From contig PTFA01000276.1 in assembly GCA_003342895.1 (NCBI GenBank), forward strand, positions 358,449 through 422,448: a DNA stretch of 64,000 bases. The letters are read 5' to 3'. Under the pieces are notes generated by a model, which saw nothing but the letters and a program-made list of their open reading frames with translations, ran no database searches and was not told the DNA's origin. Within the stretch, counting starts at the first letter, position 1. Every line of letters begins with the position of its first letter. Position numbers and translations under genes: made by a program. The stretch comes from Casuarius casuarius (taxonomy: Eukaryota; Chordata; Aves; Casuariiformes; Casuariidae). Shown in pieces: positions 20,794 through 35,200 of the stretch.

Positions 20794-20835
20794 ATGAGCA
20801 ACATCTACATCCAGGAGCCTCCCACCAACGGCAAG
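20794..20835 (+). CDS. CWC27: CWC27 coding exon 1
   Basis: Forty-two bases encoding [14 protein letters not shown], then a GTGAGG donor. The ATG has a GCCGCC context, and the peptide equals the known vertebrate CWC27 start, which decides the start codon. Confidence 0.96.
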
Positions 20836-23258
20836 GTGAGGCCTGCCGCCCGGGGCGGGGCGGCGGCCGCTGCCCCCGGGAGCCGGCCGAGGGCGGGGGG
20901 TGCGGTGGGGCGCCTGCGGCCGCCCGGGGGGGCGGAGGGGCCGGGGTGGGCTGTGGGAGTACTCGGGGGGCGGGCGAGTGAGGAGAGTGTGCACTGCGTG
21001 CGTGTGGGGATAGTTTCAGTGCTATGGCGCTGGTGTGATTAAAATTAGTGCTTGATGTATTGTAGCCCTTAAAGGCATCACCTGACCCAAGGAACAACGT
21101 GTGCTATGCAACACAAAGTAGTCCTTGAAGCATTAGGTCTTGTTTCCCCTGTTCTGTGACCGAATCTGAGGTCCTTAATATTATCGTGATGTCCCACTGA
21201 AACTAATGGGCTACACCTGTGATAAAGCTATATGTCTTTGGAGTTTTAAGGCATAATTATTCTTTCTCGGTGTTGCTTAACTGTGGAAGTGGATGAAGAG
21301 TATCTAATTTGTCTGTCATGCGTCTGGTACCCGGTCATTAGTCTTGAAGCATTACCTTACTTACCAGTAGTTGAAAACTCTGTCTACTGATAATCCTATG
21401 TGGGGCTCACAGTTGCTACCCAGCACATCAGAATATCTGCTGCTGTTACTAACCTCATGAATTTAGAAGTACTCTTTTTTAACTCACTAGCGATGTTCTT
21501 TAATCAGTGATTAAGTTGCAAGAAAACTAATGACGTATTTATCTATGCTTTTATAGGTTTTGCTGAGAACAACAGCGGGAGATATTGATATAGAACTGTG
21601 GTCAAAGGAAGCACCAAAAGCATGTCGAAATTTCATCCAGCTTTGTATGGAAGGTAATGACTAAATGGGATTAGAGTTGCTGAAATTATTTCATGTACAA
21701 TATTGATATCTTTGTGCCCTTTTTATAAAATAGAGTCATAATTATGCTTTCACCTTATGTTACATGAAATGCAGAAATACTAAAATAGTAGAAAATACTA
21801 AATAGTATCCAGAAGAAGAATATTCCTCAAGGTCTTGTAAAAAGAACTTGAATGAAAAAAGTATAAAAAATTTAGATGTTTTTCTCAAATCTAGTAGATG
21901 AGATAGTATTTACTGAAAAGCTGTACATCAAAGACTTAGGCAAAGACTTATTTTTGACAAGTCACTATAAAGTATTACTCCTCATTTAATGAATGTATGA
22001 AATGAAAATGATGCAAAACTTGGACATCCTCCGGAAAGCTACTCTTTTTATCACTATCCTTGCTACTTTTCCATTTATTCACAAATGCTTTTAATGTGTC
22101 TTTTACTGTAGTTTTGTTGTTGGCTGAAACTCTGCAGTGCTTATCATTGAAATAGCGGGTGCCAGAATGAGAAGTTCTCTATTGGGAGAACTATACCAAG
22201 AATATATGAAGGACTTTTTGCCTTTATGTGTTTTCTAGCTGCTGCTCTTATCCCATTTATGCATTTATGGAGTGACTAAGAGTTCTTTTAGCCCTCTTCT
22301 GTTCAGGAAAAATAGCAGTCTGGGATTTGTGCCTCCAGCACAAAACATGTCTGTTTCTTGTTTGGTTGGTTTCTTACATCTAATCTTGATGTGGAGATTT
22401 TTTTTGCAAAGGTAAGACAACTCAGCCATTGGCAAGTCCTGAGAGTTACCCTCAAGGTTAAAGGATATCCTTTCTGAATTTGTCTTACTGCTGTGTAGGA
22501 TCACGTGCTTTTTTATGATAAATTTGAATATTTCCGTTGTAAGTTCCCTAGGGTATGACCATCCATGAAGATACCTAGCTATGCTGTAACATTTGTAGAT
22601 CTTGCTTTGTCTTGCAGCATGTTGCAGATTAAAAAAACCAAAAAACAAATATATGTCAAGTAGAGTTAAATTTTGGTTCCTTTTGTTTTCCTTATGATCT
22701 TATCTGATGTATATAGAGCAGAGAGAAAGTAACTTAGAGAGGAAGCTATACCACATATTTCACTCTGTGAAAATCATCAGCTTGAGTACAATGCAGGTGA
22801 AAGTGATGACACCTGTGTTTCATGCTGGTCAGTGAACATGCTAACTATTTGGTGTATGGGTATGGATAACTATACATGTGAGCTGTTAGCTGGGACAAAG
22901 TGTAGTAGATTTAGCTCTCCTTTTAAATTGGTATATATTGGGACAATGATAATACTGGAAAGCTGGAAAGCAAGTAACATCAATATCATCTTATCAGTGA
23001 TGTACAGTGCCTTTTGCAGCAGAAATGTATGACACACCACAATTTTTGTCATAAGTGTCATCAGTCGTAATTTACAGATGAGATACAGTCACACCAAGCA
23101 AGACAGTGGAAGAGGAGGAAACACAGTGGAAGGAGCAGAACCCAGTTACAGTACTTGTTTTCTGGATCTCCAGTCACTGGATATCTCTGCCTAATCTATA
23201 TGGAAGTGTAAATGTGAGACCATTTAAACATATTTAATATCCCTTTTCCTTTCTTTTT

Positions 23259-23290
<32 letters not shown>

Positions 23291-26200
23291 TAGAGTATTA
23301 CAATAACACAATATTTCACAGAGTTGTGCCTGGTTTTATAGTGCAAGGTGGTGATCCCACTGGTACTGGGTCGGGTGGAGATTCAATCTATGGAGCTCCT
23401 TTCAAGGTAGATACCTTTATCTTGTGTGTTAATTTTTGGTTATTCCCTACCAATTGGCCTTCCTAATAAGTTAGGTTGCAAAAAAGCATAACTCATGTAA
23501 GAAATGTAACTTTAGTTGTGTACACTAATTGCTTTAACATATTGCTTCAGTATTTTTGAATATGCATTTTTGTATTCAGAGTTCTTAAATCTAGCTGTTG
23601 TGATATTATAAATATATAACCTTATTAGCATGAACTGCACAAAGAAGGGGGGAAGAGTTAAGAGTAGGTGTTTATATATGGCAAACTCAGAAATGTACAT
23701 TACTTATGTATATTTACGTCTCAGCAAAGGTCCCCGAGTGTTGTATGTGCATTCATTTGAATTATTGATACTGGCCCAGCTCATTTCTTGACCCAGGAGC
23801 CTCAGATGACGAGCGAAGCCACACACGCGCATACACGCTGTATTCTATTCTGCTTGATTGCTTTGTTTCAGACACGGTGGGGAAGACCTTTAGCTGGTGG
23901 ATGAAGCTGCATAGCCTGTCTCTGGGCTTCTATCTCTCCTACTGCTAGAGTAGACTCATGCATGTAATCTTAATGTTTATGGAGGGGATTGGTACCTAAG
24001 CAGAGCACAAAACAAATATTCCCAATACTGTAGTAGCACTACTGCTTAAAATTAGTGATATCATTCAGTATTGCAGTGTTTAGAATTGTGATACTATCAT
24101 GCTATTAATATATTAATCATCAATTCACATTCCCTTGAAAGTAGTTCTACTCTGTCTTACCTAGGAAGAACTTTTTTGGGACCACGATACTTGTTCAATA
24201 TTGAACTATTGCAGTCTGTTACTGAACTTCCAGTTATTTTACCTGAATTGAGATTTGTCCCAAAATGTAGTGGTTAACAAGAATGATAGTTTTACAAGAA
24301 ATGTATGTGATGCAGTTACTTGCTTCGAGAAGTGTCTTTTCTTTTTAATGTTGGGGGGAGAGTTAATTCTAACAAAAATACTGAATAACACTAATAATTA
24401 GACAATGCTTGGAAAAACAGAATCTTTAGAAAAGACAGAAGTTGCAGTTTTTCTTAAATCATGTTTTTTATACTATTGATACAGTATTTTTTCTTCAGTG
24501 TTTGGTTAGTTTTTTTTTTAATAAAATCTGTTGAGAACAGCAGCTATTAAATATAATCATGGCATTAAGTTATAAATGGTTTTATTACTGTCAGAAAAAT
24601 AATTAATAACTTATTTTTTGTGTGTGCGTATATTGATGTAAATCTAATTGGCTAAAGAAGTGGAAAAAATAAAGTTACATATCTAAATCATATTCCTTTG
24701 TCTTTTTTATTTGGCAGGATGAGTTCCACTCACGATTGCGATTTAATCGAAGAGGACTTGTTGCTATGGCAAATGCTGGACCCCATGATAATGGCAGTCA
24801 GTTTTTCTTTACGTTGGGTCGTGCAGATGAACTTAACAACAAGCACACAATCTTTGGAAAGGTCTGCTATACAGGCTACACATTTGAGTTTGGCAAAAGC
24901 AATTATATGTTTCTCTTTATTCAAAGGCTGTTTTAGTGTTGTTTTTCTGCTGTGTACCTTTGAAATTTATTTCACTACTTTCTAGGCTGTCTCCATTCTC
25001 TTTGTTTCCCATGTCTGATAGGAATGTTTCTGTTGGTAATTTCTATAATTATCTGCATTGCTGTTGACTTTCTTTTAAATTATATTTTAGTGTTGTACTT
25101 CCTTTAATGAAAATTTTATGACTGTGTCTTATAAATCAGTTTAATAATAGTAACATTTTTATAAAATTCCATTTATAAATTATAATCACCCAAGAAGAAT
25201 CAGGAAAATGAAAGCCACAAGATGGATTTGCCACTCTCATGGTTTTTGAAAGAAATAAATCAACTATTTCTACATTCCGCAGTGTTTCTATTTTCCTCTT
25301 TCACAGCTCCCAGTAAGAATTTGACACTCTCCCTTCCTCAAGCTCTCAAAAGTGCAGTTTTAGCTACCTGTGCTAACTTTTTAAACTCCACTGTTAAATT
25401 TAAAAAAAGTTGTTCCCTATACCTGTTGCCTTTTAAAAATCCTGTGCACTTACGATATTTTCTGTACCAGGTTACAGGGGATACAATCTATAACATGTTG
25501 CGACTGGCTGAAGTAGAAGTTGACAAGGAAGAGAGACCACTTAGTCCACACAAAATAAGAAGTAGCGAGGTAGGTATGTTCTGTTTTGAAATTTGCAACT
25601 TAAAGATTTTTTGTTTGTTCATAGTTTTCAGACAACTGTGTTCTAATTTGAAAACTTGGCACACATTTATCTATAATTATCTACAATATACATGTCTTTG
25701 TATATGCTGATTTAAAATACTCAATCATTTAATTACAACAAGATGCCTGTTAAAGATGTGTCTGAAATATTAATTTTCAATAGGTTTTGTTTAATCCATT
25801 TGATGACATCGTTCCAAGAGCAAATAGAAAGCTGAAGAAGGACAAACCAGAAGAAGAAGCTAAAAAGTCCAAATCAAAAGGCACAAAGTAAATATAACAT
25901 AAGCAGTGGTTAATTTTCTTTCAACTCTATTTTACAGCTTGCTTATTTTCTGTTTCTGCTTTTGAAACATAAGGCTTTAACCAGATGTGCACAAGAATGT
26001 TCTCTGATATTGGCAAAACAACCTCCTCCTCTGTCTCTTCAGAGATGAGAAAAATCCAGTTACTGTAACTGAAATAGTTACTGTGCATCAGCTGAGCCAT
26101 GATAACTGTATTATGTTTGGTTTATTGCAAAGGGAGGTAAAATGTAGTAGCTTAAGCCATTTTCCTGTGGGCAGGAATATGCAATCATTCTTTTGTGACT

Positions 26201-29200
26201 AAGGTGATACAGAACTTACTGGATACTGATAACTTGATCATAGATCAGTTGTTTGAGATTTTGAACTTACTTTATTAGCTGCCCCTTCTCTCCCACTAAA
26301 ATATTCAGCAAAAGGCAGGCATTTGACATGGAAAATTTCAGTTCCGGTGAATGAAGTTTGATAGTTATAAACATGTAATGAAAAGTAGTAGGAAATTTAA
26401 ACTATATCTATGCTGTCCGTTCTGTTGCATAAGTGTATCCAACATAGTTAAAAAAAATAATTTTGAAAGAACTTAAAGATCATTATTTCTCTTAATTACA
26501 TTATATGAATATGTGTCTGCATTCGATGCCTTTCTTAACTGTCCTATCTTGAAAAAATTGTATTTGTACTTGAATGTTGCTGTATTGAAAAAAGTAAAAG
26601 AAAAAAAAAAAAGAGTTCTGCAGCACTGTCAGGCAGTTGAGTCCATGGAAGTTCGTCAAGCGCAGATTTCATTAAGTTCCCTCTTAACACTTTCTAAGTG
26701 ATGCTTAAGAGGGTAGAAAACTGTCTAGATACTGATAGTTTATTTCAAATAACTTGTCATAGTTTGAAGTTGGTACATTTAGCAGAAAAAAAATCCCAAT
26801 ATAAAAGTAATATGTTTAAAGTTTATTGGATTGGATTATTGATAAAATAGTGTTTAAAGAGTTGCTAGAAAATACGTGTTTTCTCTTTTAAAGAAATTTT
26901 AACCTGCTTTCCTTTGGAGAAGAAGCTGAAGAAGAAGAAGAAGAAGTCAATAGAGTTAGTCAGGTAATATACTTAATCCTTCCATTTTTTCTTTTCAACT
27001 TAAAATTAACTTTTTTTACATGTTTGTGAAAAGCTTTAAAGTTACTCTTGTTCATTAGTTTCTGAGCTTTGAGCAATAATATTAGGAATTACTTTAGTTT
27101 TCACAGTTCTACTATTTTGATGTGTAGGTAAACAGAAGTTTTTAACTTCTCTAACTTTGAATGACTTCAGTTACTGCATGATAATTTTTATATTTCCTTA
27201 AACATAATGTTTCACACTTCATAATTTGGAGCTATTTCTACTGTTTAGAATTCATAGAAGTGGAGTGTACTTTATTTTTCCTTCATCTCCTCAATTACCA
27301 GAATGGGATGTGATGGTCACATTAATTACTTGAAATTTGACGTATGTCAAATTATTCGTTGCCAGTGCATTCTTAACCCCATTTTCTTACATATGTATCC
27401 TGTGCCCAGAATGAGGCAGTGATAGTGTGGGAAAATAGCACATTAGCATATAATTAAATGTTACACTGTTATGAATTGTCTGAGTTTACATAACTAGGGT
27501 TGCTTAGATAGTCTTTGATCTAACATTTCCTAACCTGACTTTGACTCTCAAATAAGGTTGGTTAAATATTTCTTTGGCAAGTTGTCATCCTCATTTCTGC
27601 TGCTGTCCAATGATTTCTCTAAGGCTGTATGCTTTTTAGCTTATATATGTGGTTCAGGTACCTAGCTGCTTCAGTTAACGATCAGACTGCATTCTGCTTC
27701 GTCCTGTACCAACATAAACTGAAAGGTGGTCCGTCCTCAGCCCTAAGGATTTATGGTAAAACAGAAAAGAAAGCAGTGAATGCGATGACATATAATGGTA
27801 CAGTGAGATAGCATCAGTCAGAGCGATAGCAGGGATTTATCACAACAGTAGTTTTAACTGATGTTGTTGCTTGCTTTGGCTTACCCATTCAGACTAACCG
27901 TACTTGTTTACCTTAACAACGTGTCATTGCCCTTCTTTTCTCAACATACATCTGTGTTTTAATATTGCATCTCATTCTGTTGCTTCGTTCTTCCCTTTCA
28001 TGCTAAATATTTGCTTTTTGGTTTAAAATGACCTAAGCAGAACTTATCTTTAAGCGCAGACTCTTGATTCCATCCCCCACACCAACACAGTTTCAACACT
28101 AGCATACTGCCTTCCAACTCGATCTTAAGATCTTATCCTCATATTTGTCCTGAATAAATTCTGGACTAGCTGTAGCTGGGAAAAAAAACGTATCAATTGG
28201 TTATAAGAATTCCTATTTGTTCTTCATAACAGAACGAAAACTTATTTTCCTAACCTAATTGTTTTTCTCTAATAGGTTGTCAGTATCTCCATAGTTCTAG
28301 ACACTGTTTTGCTCTGGATATGCTGCTGAGGAGCCCTGGAGGCTGGGTGGGATTTGGGAGGAAGGAGGAGGTTGGGTAAGGAGTCAGGCTGCCACTGAGG
28401 AGCCCCAGAGGTTGGATGGGACAGAGTTTCACTCAGGAGTTTGGGGGTGGGCAGGAGCTTAGCACTGCGGGGGGACCAGAGACCAGGGCCAGGATGATCA
28501 CTCAGGAGGAGCCATGGGGTCAGGGTCCACAGTTTGGCTCGGAGCTCGAGAAGATTTGAGCTAACTATCAGGGAGCAGCCAGGGCTGGCCTCTACCTTAG
28601 GAAAGTAAGCCAAGGGTGATCTCAGCACAGGTAGTGCCCTCACCGATGGGGTGCAATCCCACAGGATCTGGATGTGGCAGGCAGAGCCAGGTGTCAGTAA
28701 CAGGGTTCATAGAGTCACAGGCAAGGCAAGTGATGAACCAAGCCCAGGATCCGTTCAGGTGACCCAGTCCAGAGCAGCAGGACATGGGGCCAGAGACAGG
28801 ACACAGAGACAAGGCTACAATGTGGGTCCAGGTGGGTTCATTCAGAAAACAGGGCTAGAGACAGGTTGATTTCTAACAGCTTAGATAAGGAGTGGGTTTG
28901 CAGGCCTGAGTTAAAATAGAGCTCATAGCCAGAGGGCTGTGGGGTGGAGACCCCAGGTGAAGCTCCTCAGGGTTATTAACACCTATTACTACACTCGGAG
29001 TCTTGTGGCCCCTGCTAGTTGTGGCTTAGTGTTTAAACTGAAGCCTTCCATATCCACAGTGCTCTTTTAATTGTCCATACTTGTCTCAAGCGGTTCACAA
29101 AGATATTCAGCAATTGTCATATGTTCCGTCTACCTCTAACGCACAAAGAAATTGCTTGTTGAAGCAAGTAATTTTTTGCATTGCTGAATGTGTTAGTCTT

Positions 29201-32200
29201 TTTTCCACATAATAATAAATTGAAGGTGCTTATAAGTCTGAGTGTGATTTTATTATCTGCAGAATTGTTATTAAGGGAATATAAGCTGCAGCTGAAATGG
29301 AGACCTTTGGGTCACAATACAGAGTATTTCCATAACAGAGGTAATAACATTTCAGTGTGCTTCTTGGATTAGCACAGGAAATGTTTTCTTACTGGTGTCT
29401 TTATACCTGATGATCTGGTGTGTTACTAGATTGATTTGATTTCTTGCCTCTGTAGATGATTTCTGCAAGATGTATTGCAGGTTATTAATTTTTTTTTTTT
29501 TCTGAGAGCTCTACAGTATGTCCGATCTAGTGATAAGTACTACTTTTGTACGTGTTAATTCTGAGTTGCTCTATGCCATCATTGGAAAGTCAGGTCTTAC
29601 CTTTTCATTCACTCAGGTAGATATGTACTGGATCTGGTATCTTTATGATGTGTAATAACTGTGGTAATAGGCCAATCTCCTTCCCCCCATCTTAGAACTA
29701 ACTGCATTGTTATTGCGGAAAGAGATGTAAATCCATGGAATCAGCTTGATGCTCCTCTTTCTGGAACCAGTGACATGAAAAAAAGATGCTTTCTCTGTTC
29801 TTCTGCTATTAAAAGTGTTTATGCTCAATGCTTAGGCTGAAAATAGCAAGAAAGAAATGATCTTTTTCTTACCATTACCTCTTTTCACCATCCACTCTCT
29901 AAAACACTGATATTTATAACAACTTTTTTTTCTTTTTTTTTTTTTTAAACAGAGCATGAAGGGAAAAAGTAAAAGTAGTCATGACCTACTGAAGGATGAC
30001 CCCCACCTAAGCTCAGTTCCTGCTGTCAAAAGGTTAATACACAATTTCCAATTTCCAGAACAGATTTACTTTCAGAATGTTAGACCTGGTTAGCATCATG
30101 TGTACTCATTGTTTGTCAGTCACTCTCTAAGAAAGTAAGAACGACAATGCTAGGTCAGACTGAATGTCCCTCTAAACCATTATGCTGTCACAGATAGTGG
30201 CCATTAGTGGATGCCTAAGAAGGAATAAGAGCAGGGAAAACATGATGTTTCCCTGACTAGTCCCAGCCTCCAGCTACTTTCAGCTAAGGGGACTGTCAGT
30301 TTGATGTACATGGTTCATCTGTTTAATAATCCTTGATAGATCTCTCTTCAAAGTACTTGCTCAGTCTGCTCTTGAACCCATGTAATGTTTTTTGCATTTA
30401 TAGCATCCTTTTTTAAGAAGTTCCATGGGTGTACTGCCTGTTGCAGGAAGAAGTACCTCCCTTTTTTGCTCTGAAGCTGGCTGTTGCTAGCCTCTGATAA
30501 TCTCTAATTCTTCTGTTGGAAGAGACAGTGAGCAGTCGGTCCCTGTCCATCTCTCTCTGCCATCCCTTCTTAAGCCATTCATTTCCAGCCTGACCTGATA
30601 AAGCCTGCTCAACTTTTCCTCATACAGAAGTTGTTCTGTACCTTTGGTTATTATTGTTGCTCTTCTGTGAACCCTTTTCTGTTCAAAAATACCTTTTTTG
30701 AGACCTACACAATATGTTAAAGGTGCGGGTGAATCATAGATTTATGCACTTGAGTAAACATGGTCTGTTTTGTTCTGTTTCCTCCTTAATAAATCTTAAC
30801 TTCTAATTTGCTTTTTTAAATCACTGTTGAGTATTAAGCTGAGAGAGTTGTGTAGAAAGTATCATATCAGCTCCAAGGATCTATTCATGATTGGTGATGG
30901 GCACTTCAGAGCTCTTTGTTCTGTATGTGGGATCCTTTTTTCACACGTGCATGATTTTACTTTTATCTACTTTAAATTTCACCTGCCATTTTGCTGACTC
31001 ATCACTCAGGTCTTTCTGCAACTGTTCAGTCTTCTCTTGTTCTTACTATCCTGAGTAACTTCGTATTATCAAGAAACTCAGTGACCTTGCTGCTTGCCCA
31101 CTTTGTTAATGAGTTTGAACAGCCCAAGGCACAACACAGACTCCTGTGGAGCACCACTAGTGATCTCCCTCCATTGCAAGAACTCATCGTTTGCCCCTAA
31201 CTTTTTTTTTTTTTTAATCATTCCCATCACCCAAGGGATGCTTAGTTTCCTTGAAAATTTTTGGTTAAACATTCTGTGCGGGTCCAAATATAATACATCA
31301 AGCTGATCACCCACGTTTAGCCCCTTCAGAAAACTCCTAGAAGTTGGAAAGGCAGTTCACTTTACAGAAGCCATGTTAGAAATCCCAGTTATATCGTTAT
31401 TTCCAGGCATCTATTTATTTTACATTTTATTATAGCATCTACTCATTTGCTCAGCACAGGCATCAGAATTATAAACCTGATACCTCCCAATCTTTTTTTG
31501 ATACTTTTTAAAGAATTTTTTTATTATAATCTTCTACTAAGAAACAACTACTTCCATGGACAGTTTTCTGGATTCATTTTTTTAAAAGAAATAAATGCCA
31601 TTATTGGTTCCAATAAATTTATGTTTCTTTGGTGACCTTGGCTATTTATTGATGGGTTGGAGTGTACCTCAGAGCTTTGACTTCTGGGACTCCTTCAATG
31701 TTTCTTTCTTTGTTTCTCTACTATAACTTTTAATTTTTTTAATTTTTAATTTTTTGTTGTGACAGAAAAATCCTCAAGGGTCTTTATTATTAGTTTGTGA
31801 CAGTTAATGGTAGATAGGTTAGCATTGGTATATTATCTTCAAATAGATTCCTTTCTAGTATGCTAAACTGTAGGTGTGTAACAAATGAAAATGTTGATGA
31901 TAAGCCTAGTTACCAGGACAGCGCATGTATATAAAAAAGGCTTCCCTAAATGCAGAATGTTTACAATGAAATGCTAGGGATTGTTTGAATATGAGATCAA
32001 AAACATCTGTCCTAGCAGAGTGAGTTAAGTTTGTTTGGGGGGGTTGTTTTGTTTTACTTCAGTCCAATGCAAATGGTAGTCGAAAAACATGATGGCATGC
32101 TCACTTGTTGTGTATTTTGTCTGACGCAATTATCTTACTGTTGTTTATTTTTTTGGTACTTACTCTTGTAAGATACTGCACATATACAGTGTCATAGTAC

Positions 32201-35200
32201 TTGATTGTCTACATTTTCATGCAGATTGATTTCCACAACTACCCTATAGTCTTTTATCTCTGTGCCCAGTCATACTTTCTTGAACCAAGATATTTGGTTT
32301 AAAGTTAAAAAGAAAAATACTAATAATTCTCTATCTTATCAGAGACACTGTTTTGTCTGGATAGCTCAAGATATGCTTAATAATAGAATTTATCTACTGT
32401 ATGACAGCATAGAGTTTTCCTACTGTTTTATCCTGTGATTTTTAAACACTTCTAGTTAGAAATGATAGAAAATATTACTAACTAATGCTGTTAGGATGAA
32501 GGTGAGCGTGGTATAAATGACTGCGTTGACTGAAATTTCAAGTAGGTAACTGAAGAGAATTTTTAATTCAAGTACTGCTTTTCGGCGTGTTTTTGTTTGT
32601 TTTAAATACTATTCTAATCTTCCTCTAGTACTTCAAAGTAGTAATGATTATTTTTCTTCTTCTAGTGAAGCAACAGGTGAAGAAAAGGGTTCAAGTGAGG
32701 TCAGTAACATTTTTTTAAATAAATAAATCTTTATTTTTTGTTGTGTGTGAATTAAATGTTCTTAGGGGAAACAAATACCACTTTTCTAAACCCTGCTTCC
32801 ATGACAAAAAAAAATGTTTATGAAAACATGTTCCATGTTTAAGGAAAAAAAAAATCTGTACTAAAGAAAACCCTGTTAATGAAACTCCAGTTTTTGAGGG
32901 AAAATTTTTGTATGAGTGAAAATCCTGTTGGAAAGATTTTTCCAAGAAAACAAAATTTCAGTAAGTACCTCTCACTAAAAATAGTATTGAGGGAGACTGT
33001 TGTCTCTGGCAAAGAGGAAATTTGGATAAGCAAGCAGTAATACAATGGACGAACAACCAAACATGGAGACTATTTTAGTTACAAAGAGGTTGTCATATAT
33101 TGCGCAGAATAAAATTGCTAACTGAGGTATGTATTTGCCTCAAGCCATAGGTCTTGGGGGATAGCCCTTTGAGTTGTTGTTGAGAGGACAGGGATGTATT
33201 TTTTTTTTTGACTTGAAATACAACCCCCATTCCCCAAATCGAATGCTGAAAAGGATTCTGTCTTCCTTATCTACCTACCATGCATAGGTACTGCACCTAC
33301 CATGCATAGGTACTGCACCTACCATGCCCTGTGGAAACAGAGGAAGGACCCAACCTATCCCATTGCCTTGCATAAATGAAAAGAAAACTATCAGTTTCCA
33401 GCCTGTTTTCTGTGTGTTGTGTTTCCAGCCACAAAACATAGTATGAGTTTAGGTTCTGGTACTCTTCTCTGTTGTAATTCTTGCTGTACAGGAGTATTTA
33501 TGTGTTGGAAGGGTTCTGAGACTTTCTGAGAATGACATTTAACTAGTAATTTTTCAGATATTCAAATAGCCCTCTGTTGTCTAAATTAATATCTAAGCCT
33601 GGTACTCTGAAGATTGCTAAACAGTGACTCAAAGTCAATATCTAAAAATCCAGTTCTTGTGGGGTTTTTTTTCCTCCCTTCCCAAATTATGCTTCTTGCT
33701 GCTTTTTTTTTCCCTCGTTTTTTTTTTTTTTCCTTTTCGTATATATGGACATGGACATCATGATCCTCCTCCCACCTCCAAGTCACACCCAAAATGTGTA
33801 TATTCTCTTTAGAGTGTTGCTTTCCAAGTGTTGACATCCTGGCTGTCTCCTGGAGTTTTGTACAGTCCTCTTGAATACCATTTCTGAGACTGTCACATCT
33901 CTGCATGTGGTTAAAATTGCCATCACTTAGCATCGTATGCTGTCTCTTCGGCTAATTAGCACCACTCCAAAATAAATATAAAGAGCTGGCAATCTGATTT
34001 TTGTCTGAGTGGGCATCTTTCCATGAAGATTCATGCAGACATCCTTCTTCAGGGAAGCTTTGATGTGCAGGAGTCAAACTTAGATCCCTTGGTCCAGTCA
34101 GGTTGCTGCTTTGTTGTTGAGAGGAATAGTTTATTTCTCCCTCCCAATCATCTTTGAACTGAGGTGGTATAACCCTTTTGCCTTCCTCTGTCAGGCTGGG
34201 AAACATAGTACCTCTGTAGCAAGCAGGGATGATTGATTTTTACAGGTTTTCACAACCTCTTTCGATCAATGTGGCATTTGTAAATTCCCTCCCGGAGACT
34301 GAGGGAGAAACCTCTTTCATCCCATCATGACTGTATAATAACCTCATAGTAGGATATTTGTAGTGAGGACTTTTTTTTTTAATGGAAAATTAAGGAAGTG
34401 TTTTATGTATTGCCTTGATCAAATATAGGATCCGGAAACAATGATCGGATAGGTACAACATTGTTATGTGGTCTTCTTTAGACCTAGGAGGGTTTCTTAT
34501 GAAGTTGTCTAAGTGATACAAAAAAGATGTAATTTATGTATGAAAAAATTATTGCTATGTTTCTAATTTGTGTGTTCTTCTGAGGCAAATAAGGAGATAT
34601 TAGTTAGAAAGACTTGTTTTCAGGCAATTAAAAAAGAACTTAACATTTTTTTGAAAGATAATCTTTGTAAGAAAAAGTTTCCACATTCAAAATTCTGTAC
34701 TCAAAAAAAAAAAAAAAAGCTAAACCAGCAATTTTCTGATTTTAAATCAATGAAGGAGGAAGAGGAACATAATGAAGATACTGATAGTGCAGAAGGTGAA
34801 GTCACTAGCAATGAGAGATTTCAAATGAAAGAACGCATTGCAAAAAAGTTGAAAATTGATACAAATGAAACTGCTAAATTGCCACTTCAAGAGGAGGAAA
34901 CTAAGGCAGAAAAGAAAACAACTAGTCGTAGGTAAGTATCTTTTTCTTTAAATGCTTTAAAGAGAGATTTCAAAATTTCCATTAAAAATATCTCTGTATC
35001 AATATCTGTGAAGCAAAGGCTTTGGACTAAGACATCTGAAGATACATTTGTTGTGATGGGGTTATATGCTTTGAGATAAAATACAAATTCAAACTGTTGA
35101 TTAGAAAAGAGAAGGCATAACTCAAAATCAACTGTTATTTTACAGTCACCAGAAATACGCATATCTGACTTGCACCCCTTTCAGGTTATTCATTTTTTAT

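Noticed and set aside
33586..34206. Two adjacent minus-strand frames in CWC27 intron 9
   Set aside because: No recognisable domain, and one end is a poly-Lys run from a T-tract on the plus strand. No splice sites support an exon. They are probably chance frames.
34570..34755. Upstream extension of the exon 10 reading frame to an ATG at 34570
   Set aside because: It is AT-rich and low-complexity with an A-run. CWC27 has no such segment, and exon 9 joins in phase 0 much further downstream.
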